Assembly (NCBI GenBank): GCA_014799485.1
Contig: JAAVHY010000013.1
Location: forward strand, 1 to 9,516
DNA length: 9,516 nucleotides
Direction: 5' to 3'
Source of the DNA: Clostridiales bacterium
GTDB taxonomy: Bacteria > Bacillota_A > Clostridia > Oscillospirales > Oscillospiraceae
The notes under the pieces were generated by a model. The model searched no databases. It saw only the letters and a list, made by a program, of their open reading frames with translations, and had not been told where the DNA came from. Below are positions 1-6,123 of the stretch, in pieces (within the stretch, counting starts at the first letter, position 1; every line of letters starts with the position of its first letter). Made by a program: the position numbers and the translations under genes.

Positions 1-49
1 CCCACGGCGTTCCATCTCCCCGCATTATCGGACTGCTGCTCTGCATGAT

Positions 50-697
50 CTAATCATCCTCGACCATGGCGTTGTAGAGGCTGTAGAGCATCCGGCGGGT
101 TTCATACAGGTTCCGAATGAAGATGTAGTCACCGTCCGGATTGTTGAACCGCCTGACTTCCGCCTTGGGCAGCTCAGGCTGGTCGAACTGGCTCCAGTCG
201 CAGGTGGCGGTTGGCAGGAGCCCGACCGGCCCATCTGCGAAATAGTTCTTGTCGTACCGGCTCACATCCGTGATGGTGTAGTTGGTGCCATCGTCACAGC
301 GGATCACATCGCCTGCCTGCGGGACATACTGTGAACCATCCTGCGGGATGTTGATGCTTCCATCTGCATTTTTGCTGAGTGTGGAGAGAGTGGTCTAGCT
401 GGTTGCAGGGAGAGTCGCCGCCATTTCATAAGGCTTGTCCGGGTGAATAGTGACGATGTTGGCGGCAGCATCGTAGGTGACGCTGAAATCCACCGCTTCT
501 CCGATGTCCCGGAGCTTGACATAGTTGCTGCCGCCGATTTCGTAGGCGGTGAGGCTGATTCGCTGATCATCCAGATAGAACTTCTGATTGCTGGGGTTGG
601 CCATGAGGCCAGCCGCGGCCTGTGCCGCGGGACCGCTGACGGCGATCCCCGCCAGGATGCCTGCCGTTACCAGGGCGATTTCTTTTCTTCTGAGCAT
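50..697 (-). pseudogene. Secreted copper-amine-oxidase-N-domain protein, interrupted by in-frame TAG
   Basis: Reading from an ATG at 697-695, with AAGGAGGA just upstream, the frame gives a secretory signal (MLRRKEIALVTAGILAG, hydrophobic core, cleavage probably after AQA near residue 26). A copper amine oxidase N-terminal-like domain follows: NPSNQKFYLDDQRISLTAYE, then GGSNYVKLRDIGEA and a YDAAANIVTI strand. This domain is a surface or cell-wall module in Firmicutes and does not itself imply oxidase activity. A TAG at 397-395 stops the frame after about 100 residues, yet the same frame stays open for 114 further codons to a TAG at 52-50, with protein-like sequence (GDVIRCDDGTNYTITDVSRY, then FIRNLYETRRMLYSLYNA). 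Only one base change separates it from an open 215-codon gene. The C-terminus may also be shorter than in relatives, which as I remember them continue past the LYNA segment. Function unknown; probably a recent pseudogene. Confidence 0.75.
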
Positions 698-712
698 GAT
701 GGTTCCTCCTTG

Positions 713-750
713 TATTGTAGTGGTTTTATCCTTTTGCAAACACTACAATA
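713..750 (-). repeat. Perfect 10-bp inverted repeat in the leader of the secreted-protein gene
   Basis: TATTGTAGTG (713-722) and CACTACAATA (741-750) are exact reverse complements separated by 18 bases. The repeat lies between the promoter candidate and the ribosome site (about 703-711) of the minus-strand gene that starts at 697. It could be an operator or an mRNA 5' stem-loop affecting stability or translation. Which one cannot be decided from sequence. Confidence 0.55.
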
Positions 751-759
751 TCGAAGAAA

Positions 760-788
760 GTATCACAAGTCCAGCGAAAGATTTGCAA
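760..788 (-). promoter_or_regulatory. Candidate promoter of the secreted-protein gene
   Basis: On the minus strand TTGCAA (788-783) and TGATAC (765-760) are separated by 17 bases, a sigma-A-like arrangement. Transcription would begin near 753, so the perfect inverted repeat at 713-750 would form the very start of the transcript. The -10 element is a weak match. Confidence 0.35.
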
Positions 789-833
789 CCCAATGGAGAA
801 GAAAAACCACCAAAACGAAGCAGTTTACACAAT

Positions 834-1004
834 TTATTGACATGCCAGCAGGAAGTTCTGCACCAGCCGCAAATAGAGATAGCGAATCTTTTTGCACTCC
901 GCTCGTTTTAGAACGATCTGCAGCCTCTTTCGGACGGCGGCGGGATCTCTGGGAGAATCCTCGTTGACCGGGGAGGGGAACATCCAGCGAGAGGCTACAG
1001 ATTT
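834..1004 (-). pseudogene. Tyrosine recombinase (phage-type integrase) remnant
   Basis: An open stretch of 56 codons runs from after a TAG (1007-1005) to a TAA (836-834). It reads WMFPSPVNEDSPRDPAAVRK and then RLQIVLKRAECKKIR, which matches, from memory, the block just before the catalytic HxLRH motif in integrases of conjugative elements and phages of clostridia. Where FHDLRH is expected, the sequence reads YLYLRL, so the Arg remains but both His are lost, and the frame ends soon after. The N-terminal half and the catalytic Tyr segment are absent, so this is a dead fragment. Family assignment is by recognition of the motif block only. Confidence 0.6.
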
Positions 1005-1068
1005 CTATGAGCTTTGCCGCAGCCTCGTCCCGTTTTGACAGGGTGTCGTGGCTGATGATGCAGTCGTG

Positions 1069-1341
1069 TTACCTCTGTTTCATAGGGCTTGTCCGGGCTA
1101 ATGTGGACGGTGTTGACGGCGGCATCGTAGGCGACACCGAACCCGCCTCCTGTCCGATACCCCGGAGCTTCACAAAGTTGCTGCCGCCTGTCCCGTAGGC
1201 TTCCAGACTGACACGCTGTTTGTTGACGCAGAACCGCTGGTTGCTGGGGTTGAACATAAGGCCTGCAAATGCCTGTTTTGTGGGCTCCTTGACAGTGATC
1301 CCCATCAGGATGCCCGCCGTTACCAAGGCAATCTCTTTTCT
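1069..1341 (-). pseudogene. Second, degraded copy of the copper-amine-oxidase-N-domain protein
   Basis: The minus strand encodes RKEIALVTAGILMGITV, then NPSNQRF, RVSLEAYGTGGSNFVKLRGI, closely similar to the start of the gene at 50-697, so the two are paralogues from a duplication. Near 1138-1150 the frame breaks by the equivalent of one lost base. The next frame continues the domain as FGVAYDAAVNTVHISPDKPY, matching the other copy's FSVTYDAAANIVTIHPDKPY. After about 1069 the similarity ends. The native start and ribosome site are missing: upstream of the RKE codons (1341) the sequence switches to the 36-bp repeat at 1335-1370. A frameshift plus a replaced 5' end make this a pseudogene. Confidence 0.75.
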
Positions 1342-1370
1342 TTGTAGACAGAGGTGCAATTCGGTGGAGG
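1335..1370. repeat. Left copy of an imperfect 36-bp direct repeat
   Basis: CTTTTCTTTGTAGACAGAGG followed by TGCAATTCGGTGGAGG aligns with 9279-9313 in the same orientation, at about 32 of 36 positions (three mismatches and one single-base gap). The similarity starts exactly at the CTTTTC shared with the degraded secreted-protein gene, so this is a fusion point. The two copies enclose the entire seven-gene plus-strand cassette. Confidence 0.65.
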
Positions 1371-1493
1371 ATATAAGAAGCATTTTGTATGAAACAGAGC
1401 TGGCAAAATCACAATTGGGTCGTGCGTAAAAGCACAAAGTTATATATCAAAATTTGTGCAAAATGTGGAACGAGGAGAAAATGGACAGACAAG

Positions 1494-1544
1494 TTTTAGC
1501 GAGAAAAGCAACAACCATACAACTTTTGGGCTTTTTTGCTAAAA
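1494..1544. promoter_or_regulatory. Inverted repeat upstream of the tctC promoter, possible operator
   Basis: TTTTAGC GAG AAAAGC (1494-1509) is nearly the reverse complement of GC TTTTTT GCTAAAA (1530-1544). The outer seven bases (TTTTAGC/GCTAAAA) pair perfectly, with an inner AAAAGC/GCTTTT pairing and a small internal asymmetry. It sits directly upstream of the -35 candidate at 1549. It could bind the AraR/GntR-type regulator encoded at 6124-7233; the link is inferred from position only. No T-run follows, so it is not an obvious terminator. Confidence 0.35.
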
Positions 1545-1548
1545 GCTA

Positions 1549-1578
1549 TTGAATTAGAACCTGGCCTTATGCTAGATT
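1549..1578 (+). promoter_or_regulatory. Candidate promoter of the tctC-sulfatase cassette
   Basis: TTGAAT (1549-1554) and TAGATT (1573-1578) are separated by 18 bases. The -10 hexamer is preceded by TGC, giving an extended -10 element. It would start transcription about 60 bases ahead of tctC, and no other equally good candidate was seen between the left repeat and tctC. Confidence 0.45.
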
Positions 1579-1590
1579 ACAAATATGACC

Positions 1591-1622
1591 AGATGCGGTA
1601 AGGAGAGGAACAGACCGCACCT
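1591..1622 (+). promoter_or_regulatory. Inverted repeat in the tctC leader
   Basis: AGATGCGGT (1591-1599) pairs with ACCGCACCT (1614-1622) with one mismatch, leaving a 14-base loop. It lies just downstream of the expected transcription start and ahead of the ribosome site at about 1631-1638. A repressor operator or a leader stem-loop are both possible. Confidence 0.35.
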
Positions 1623-1645
1623 GAAAAATGAAAAGGAGTATTGTT

Positions 1646-2611
1646 ATGAAAAAGAGGATTCTTAGCATTTGCCTGATCCTGGCGATGATGGCGACACTGC
1701 TGACCGCCTGCGGCGGCGCGAAAAACGCCACCTGGAAGGTCACCTGCCCTTGGGCCCCTTCTGGCGTGGCCGCTATGGTGAGCCAGCAGGCGGCAACCAA
1801 GTCCACTAGCTACTCTGATACCATCACCCTGGTAGCCGAGGCCATCAAGGGCGACGCCGCCACCGTGAACACCTGGGTGGCCGACACCAAGGCCAACGAT
1901 ACCGAATTGGTGTTTGTGGGCGAGGGCCTGCTTTCCATCACCTCCATCCTGGACCCGGCCAAGATGCAGTTCGGCTATGAGGACTTTGTGTTTGTGGAGA
2001 ACCTGTACTCCTCCATCTTCGTTCTCTCCGCCGATGCCAAGCTGAACATCAACAGCATCGCCGACCTGGAGAGCTATGTGCAGCAGGGCAACGAGATCAG
2101 CGTGGCCGTCAACGGAGCCACCGGTTCTGAGGCATTCCTAGCCGCCGCTCTGTTCGGTGCCATGGGCGCGGGCGACAAGCTGAAGCTGACTCCCTATCAG
2201 TCCGCTGCCGAGGCCGCTCAGGCCGTGGCCAGGGGCGAGACCCAGTTTGCGGTCTCCCATCAGTCCCAGATTCTGGAGACCTACCAGCAGAACGGTGTGA
2301 CCGTGGTGTGCGCATTCGACGAGAACGACATCGCCAACGGTCCCTTCGCCGGCGTAGAGGGTGTGGGTCAGCACGGCTACCCCTACTTCCGCAACCGCTG
2401 CTTCGTTATGGCCCGGGCTGGCACCGATGCCGGCAAGGTTACCGAGCTGAAGGAGCTGTACGATAAAATCCTGGCCGACCAGGAAGTGGCTGACTGGCTG
2501 CATGACACCATGCTGCTGGAGGTGGACACCATGTCCGTGGCGGATGTGGAGGCTCACATCGACAACGTGAAGAATATCGTCAACGAGTATAAGGATATCG
2601 TTGCCGGCTGA
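1646..2611 (+). CDS. tctC: Tripartite tricarboxylate transporter substrate-binding lipoprotein (TctC/Bug family)
   Basis: This is the extracytoplasmic receptor of a TTT-family secondary transporter; it captures a small anionic organic ligand and hands it to TctA/TctB. The 321-residue product starts MKKRILSICLILAMM and has a lipobox LLTAC (Cys22), so it is probably anchored as a lipoprotein. An in-frame ATG at 1628 exists, but AAAAGGAG at 1631-1638 precedes the ATG at 1646 by a normal spacing, so 1646 is preferred. Family-like blocks include WKVTCPWAPSG (30-40) and VNGATGSE with the following LKLTPY and ARGETQFAVSH segments. Length is typical of the family. Where many Bug proteins have GGxxD in the first ligand loop, this one reads SGVAAM, without the Asp, so the ligand contact may differ. 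It is first in the cassette, and a hairpin separates it from tctB. Ligand unknown. Confidence 0.85.
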   Translation: MKKRILSICLILAMMATLLTACGGAKNATWKVTCPWAPSGVAAMVSQQAATKSTSYSDTITLVAEAIKGDAATVNTWVADTKANDTELVFVGEGLLSITSILDPAKMQFGYEDFVFVENLYSSIFVLSADAKLNINSIADLESYVQQGNEISVAVNGATGSEAFLAAALFGAMGAGDKLKLTPYQSAAEAAQAVARGETQFAVSHQSQILETYQQNGVTVVCAFDENDIANGPFAGVEGVGQHGYPYFRNRCFVMARAGTDAGKVTELKELYDKILADQEVADWLHDTMLLEVDTMSVADVEAHIDNVKNIVNEYKDIVAG

Positions 2612-2634
2612 TCTGAGTACCACAGCTGATAAGC

Positions 2635-2680
2635 GGGGGAATGGGATCGGGAAGGAATCCCGCCCATTTCCCCTTTTGTT
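2635..2680 (+). terminator. Strong hairpin with T-tract between tctC and tctB (partial terminator/attenuator)
   Basis: The outer stem GGGG (2635-2638) pairs with CCCC (2670-2673). G2639-T2669 wobble and AATGGG/CCCATT continue it, and after a two-base bulge CGGGA (2648-2652) pairs with TCCCG (2658-2662) around a five-base loop. TTTTGTT follows at 2674-2680. This is an intrinsic-terminator shape placed inside the operon. Such an element after a binding-protein gene typically lets that gene be expressed more than the membrane subunits, either by partial termination or by protecting the 3' end of the mRNA. Confidence 0.75.
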
Positions 2681-2706
2681 CTCTGAAATATGAAAGGAGG
2701 TCCCTT

Positions 2707-3219
2707 ATGAAGTGGGTGGAACAATTTAATGACCGCATGGACGCCTGGGGCCGGAAGCTGCAGGAAAAAGAGGTCCGGATTCCCGTGGACCTAGTCACCG
2801 GCGTGGTATTTTTCCTCTTTGCTCTGGTGATCTTGCTGGTCATGCCGGATCAGGTGGCCGTCTCCGAGAAGGACGTAGTCAATGGGCGGGCCTTTCCCAC
2901 TCTGCTGATGATAGTGATGATGCTGTGCTGCGCCGTGCTGGTGGGTAAGGAGCTGTATAAGCTGGCCACCAGACAGCCCATGAATTGGAAGGTCATCAAC
3001 GTACTGGTGGAGGCCAAGGCGCTGGTTATTCTGGCCATTCTGGTAGGAACATGGTTCCTCAGTAAGGTGACAGGCTTGTTTGTGGTGGGTGCGGTCTTTT
3101 GCTGTCTGGGCTTTTTACTCTACTTCCGGTGCAGAAAGAAGTCCTACTATGTTATCACGCTGGTGCTGGCGGTGGCCATTTGGGCGGCATTCCGCTTTGC
3201 CCTGGGCGTGGACTTTTAA
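2707..3219 (+). CDS. tctB: Tripartite tricarboxylate transporter small membrane subunit TctB
   Basis: This is the small membrane subunit of the TTT transporter, pairing with TctA. The 170-residue product has a soluble N-terminus (about 1-27) and hydrophobic segments at roughly 28-47, 62-80, 104-118, 122-140 and 148-166, fitting the four-to-five-helix TctB plan. NGRAFPTLL just before the second segment resembles the conserved loop of this family. The frame is open from an ATG at 2641, but that would translate the terminator hairpin; AAAGGAGG at about 2693-2700 points to the ATG at 2707. tctA begins 15 bases after its stop, so the two are co-translated. Sequence conservation in this family is low, so the call rests on topology and on its position between tctC and tctA. 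Confidence 0.85.
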   Translation: MKWVEQFNDRMDAWGRKLQEKEVRIPVDLVTGVVFFLFALVILLVMPDQVAVSEKDVVNGRAFPTLLMIVMMLCCAVLVGKELYKLATRQPMNWKVINVLVEAKALVILAILVGTWFLSKVTGLFVVGAVFCCLGFLLYFRCRKKSYYVITLVLAVAIWAAFRFALGVDF

Positions 3220-3234
3220 GGGGGGAGGCGGAGC

Positions 3235-4737
3235 ATGTTACAGCATATCGTTCCAGCCACCGGCCTGCTGTTCACGCTGGAAAATATCCTGTGGATTAAC
3301 ATCGGTGTGTTCATCGGCTCAGTATTCGCGGCCATTCCAGGCCTGAGCGTGATTCTGTGCGTCATTCTGTTCCTGCCTGTTACCTACTCCATGACCGCCA
3401 TCCCCGGTATGATGTTCCTGTTGGGCATTTACTGCGCCGGCGGCTACGGTGGCAGCGTGTCCGCCATTCTCATCAACACCCCCGGCACTCCCCATGCGGC
3501 GGCCACCATGTTGGACGGCCATCCCCTGTCGGAGCGGGGGCGGACCAAAGCGGCGCTGAAGATTGCCCTGTACGCCTCCACCTTCGGCGGCGTGTTCTCT
3601 GCCCTGATGCTACTGTTTTTGGGGCCCCAGGTGGCTAAGGTCGCTGCCCAGCTGGGAACGGCGGAGTACTTCATGGTCTGTGTTTTTGGCCTGACCATCA
3701 TTGCGGGCGTGTCGGGGAAGAGCATGATCAAGGGTCTGGTTTCCGCCTGCCTGGGTCTGCTCATCTCCTGCGTCGGCTCCGATCCCATGACCAGCTATGA
3801 CCGCTTTACCTTTGGTATTTCCCGGCTCTATCTGGGCCTGGACCTGGCCATCTGCCTCATCGGCCTATTCGCCCTGGTGGAGATCATGGCCAAGGCGGAG
3901 AAGCCGCTGAACCGGCTCAATCTGGATACCGCCCGGATCAAGGACGACGGGGCGATCACCAAAGCGGAGTATAAACGCATAGCCCGGCCAGTGCTGCTGT
4001 CCTCCCTCATCGGCGTGATGGTAGGCATCATCCCCGGCACCGGGGCCTCGGAGGCATCCTGGTTCAGCTACAATACTGCGAAGAACATGTCCAAACACCC
4101 GGAGGAGTTCGGTCACGGCTCCGTGGAGGGGATCGCCGCCGCCGAATCGGCCAACAACGCCGTTACCGGCGCCACCCTCATTCCTCTGCTCACCCTGGGT
4201 ATTCCCGGGGACGGGACGGTGGCAATTATGCTCTCTGCCCTGATGATCAACGGCCTGAATCCCGGTTTAAGCCTGTTTACCACCCAGGGCGACATTATGT
4301 ACGCTATCATGCTGGGATTGATTTTGGTAAACGTCTTTATGTTCCTTCAGGGAAAATTCCTCACCAACCTGTTTGCCAAAGTGGTGTCCATTCCTCAGGA
4401 GATCCTGACCCCCATTATCGTGATTTTCTGCTTTGCGGGGGCCTACTCGGTCAACGAAAACTACTTTGACATGGGCGTGGCCCTGGTCTTCGGTATCCTG
4501 GCCTGGATTTTGCGCAAACTGGAGCTGCCTCCGGTGCCCATTCTGCTGGGCCTGGTGCTGGGCAGCATGACGGAAACCAACTTCCGCCGGGCCCTGCTTA
4601 TTTCCAACGGCAGCCCTGCCATCTTTTTCAGCAGTGTCTACTGCATCATCTTCCTGGTCCTGATCGTGGCGGCAGTGGGTACCATTGTCCGGGGCAAGAT
4701 GAGGGAGAAAAAAGCTGCCGCACAAAAGGAGGACTGA
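3235..4737 (+). CDS. tctA: Tripartite tricarboxylate transporter large membrane subunit TctA
   Basis: This is the main permease of the TTT system, using an ion gradient to import the ligand delivered by TctC. At 500 residues it has the usual TctA length and about a dozen hydrophobic segments. Family motifs are clear: GGYGGSVSAILINTPGTP (69-86), GIIPGTG (264-270), FGHGSVEGIAAAESANN (292-308) and LGIPGD (321-326), the two GxxxPG-type loops repeating in the two halves of the protein. The ATG at 3235 has GGGGGGAGG upstream. The last codons contain AAAGGAGG, which serves as the ribosome site of the next gene; the sulfatase starts only three bases after the tctA stop, so their translation is probably coupled. 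All key motifs are intact. The substrate cannot be read from the permease. Confidence 0.95.
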   Translation: MLQHIVPATGLLFTLENILWINIGVFIGSVFAAIPGLSVILCVILFLPVTYSMTAIPGMMFLLGIYCAGGYGGSVSAILINTPGTPHAAATMLDGHPLSERGRTKAALKIALYASTFGGVFSALMLLFLGPQVAKVAAQLGTAEYFMVCVFGLTIIAGVSGKSMIKGLVSACLGLLISCVGSDPMTSYDRFTFGISRLYLGLDLAICLIGLFALVEIMAKAEKPLNRLNLDTARIKDDGAITKAEYKRIARPVLLSSLIGVMVGIIPGTGASEASWFSYNTAKNMSKHPEEFGHGSVEGIAAAESANNAVTGATLIPLLTLGIPGDGTVAIMLSALMINGLNPGLSLFTTQGDIMYAIMLGLILVNVFMFLQGKFLTNLFAKVVSIPQEILTPIIVIFCFAGAYSVNENYFDMGVALVFGILAWILRKLELPPVPILLGLVLGSMTETNFRRALLISNGSPAIFFSSVYCIIFLVLIVAAVGTIVRGKMREKKAAAQKED

Positions 4738-4740
4738 CAC

Positions 4741-6093
4741 GTGCCCAATAATATTATCTTCTACTTTACCGACCAGCAGCGCTGGGACACCTGCGGCTGC
4801 TTTGGCCAGCCGTTGGATATCACGCCCAACCTGGACCGGCTGGCCAGGGAGGGAGTCAAGTTTGACAACGCATTCTCTCCTCAGCCGGTGTGCGGCCCCT
4901 GCCGGGCCCTGTTCCAGACAGGCAAATACCCTACCGAAACGGGCTGCTTCCGCAATAACATCATGCTGCCCGCCGGGGTGAAGACTCTGGCAAACTACAT
5001 TGAGGACGCGGGCTATGAGACCGCCTATATCGGTAAGTGGCACCTGGCCAGCGACGGGGAGCTGGAGAAGCCCCCGACGATCGACCACACCGTCACCGCC
5101 ATCCCCCGGGAGCTGCGGGGAGGCTACACCGGCTTCTGGCGGACTGCCGACGTACTGGAGTTCACCTCCCATGGCTATGACGGCTTTGTCTTTGACGAAA
5201 ACGACCGCCGTATTGACTTCAAGGGTTACCGGGCCGACTGCATCAACGACATGGCCCTGGAGTTTTTCGACCAGTATGACGGCAAAAAGCCCTTCTTCAT
5301 GACCATCTCCCAGATCGAGCCCCACCACCAGAACGACCATAAGCACTACGAGGGCCCGGAGGGCTCCAAGGAGCGGTTCAGGGATTTCATCCTGCCCGAG
5401 GACCTGAAGGCTTTGAAGGGCAACGCGGCGGAGGAGTACCCGGACTATCTGGGCCAGTGCGCCAGCCTGGACGAGAACCTGGGCCGTCTGGTGACCAAGC
5501 TGAAGGAAAAGGGACTGTATGAGAGTACCGTCATCATCTTTGCCTCCGATCACGGCTCCCACTTTATGACCCGGAACCGGGATTCCCACCTCAACGGCTA
5601 CGACGACTACAAACGCTCTTGTCACGACGCCTGCCTCCATGTGCCCCTGGTCATTGCCGGCGGGCCATTCAGGGGGGGCGTGGCTGTGGAGGAGCTGGTG
5701 AGCACCGAGAGCCTGCCCAAGACGATCCTGGCCCTGGCCGGAGTGGACGTGGGCGACGCTATGATTGGGGAAAATCTTCTTGACGTTGTGGAGAAAAAAG
5801 ACGATAATAGACCTAATGAAGTGTTTGCGCAGATCTCCGAGAGCCGGGTGGGCCGATGCATCCGTACGGCGCGGTATACCTATTCCGTCTATGCCCCCGG
5901 CGTCAACGGCGGCGAGGCGGCGGCTTCTGACCGGTATGCGGACGATTTCCTCTATGACATGGAGCAGGATCCCTATCAGCTGAACAATGTGGTGGCTGAC
6001 CCCGCCTATGTCCAGGTAAAGCTGGAACTGCGGGAGCGGCTGCTGGACTGGATCAAGAAGGCGGAGGGAGCCAGACCCGTTATTACCGACTGA
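4741..6093 (+). CDS. Cytoplasmic type I (formylglycine-dependent) sulfatase
   Basis: This enzyme hydrolyses a sulfate ester using a formylglycine made from Cys51. The 450-residue product starts at GTG (4741); AAAGGAGG lies at 4725-4733 inside tctA. The sulfatase signature is C51-G-P-C-R55 (CxPxR, Cys type), and the second signature GYETAYIGKWH is at 91-101 with Lys99 and His101. Metal-ligand positions are FTDQQ (9-13) and SDHG (269-272, Asp270-His271). Further blocks IEPHHQND and YKRSCHDACLHVPLVI resemble a bacterial sulfatase subfamily of unsettled substrate. There is no signal peptide or membrane segment, so it acts in the cytoplasm, in keeping with a transporter upstream and the cytosolic maturase downstream (7296-8411). 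A phosphonate monoesterase or phosphodiesterase activity is possible in this superfamily, but the encoded maturase favours a sulfatase. Substrate unknown. Confidence 0.92.
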   Translation: MPNNIIFYFTDQQRWDTCGCFGQPLDITPNLDRLAREGVKFDNAFSPQPVCGPCRALFQTGKYPTETGCFRNNIMLPAGVKTLANYIEDAGYETAYIGKWHLASDGELEKPPTIDHTVTAIPRELRGGYTGFWRTADVLEFTSHGYDGFVFDENDRRIDFKGYRADCINDMALEFFDQYDGKKPFFMTISQIEPHHQNDHKHYEGPEGSKERFRDFILPEDLKALKGNAAEEYPDYLGQCASLDENLGRLVTKLKEKGLYESTVIIFASDHGSHFMTRNRDSHLNGYDDYKRSCHDACLHVPLVIAGGPFRGGVAVEELVSTESLPKTILALAGVDVGDAMIGENLLDVVEKKDDNRPNEVFAQISESRVGRCIRTARYTYSVYAPGVNGGEAAASDRYADDFLYDMEQDPYQLNNVVADPAYVQVKLELRERLLDWIKKAEGARPVITD

Positions 6094-6123
6094 GAAGGGC
6101 TGCGCAGCCGCTGGGAGGGCGTT

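Noticed and set aside
50..697. Amber codon as evidence of pyrrolysine or another recoding system.
   Set aside because: No pyl genes or suppressor tRNA are in the window, and the neighbouring paralogue is also degraded, so simple pseudogenisation is more likely.
443..967. Plus-strand open frame of 174 codons across the left flank.
   Set aside because: It runs antisense through the signal peptide and domain of the secreted protein and then across its promoter and leader, and it shows no protein-like motifs.
1481..1552. Small ORF of 23 codons (MDRQVLARKATTIQ...) preceded by GAGGAG, ahead of the tctC promoter.
   Set aside because: It lies over an inverted repeat and upstream of the promoter candidate. 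It has no recognisable family or leader-peptide codon bias, and a short ORF with a purine-rich lead is expected by chance.
1628..1645. Upstream ATG for tctC giving a six-residue longer N-terminus.
   Set aside because: AAAAGGAG lies between the two ATGs and is correctly spaced only for the ATG at 1646, which also gives a normal lipoprotein signal.
4267..5640. Long minus-strand open frame of 457 codons opposite tctA and the sulfatase.
   Set aside because: It is antisense to two genes with clear motifs. Its translation is low-complexity in character (rich in Val, Gly, Gln, His), as expected from the codon bias of the opposite strand.
6098..6109. 12-bp palindrome GGCTGCGCAGCC between the sulfatase and regulator genes.
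   Set aside because: It has no loop or T-tract and is short enough to occur by chance in GC-rich DNA. An operator for the regulator is possible but unsupported.
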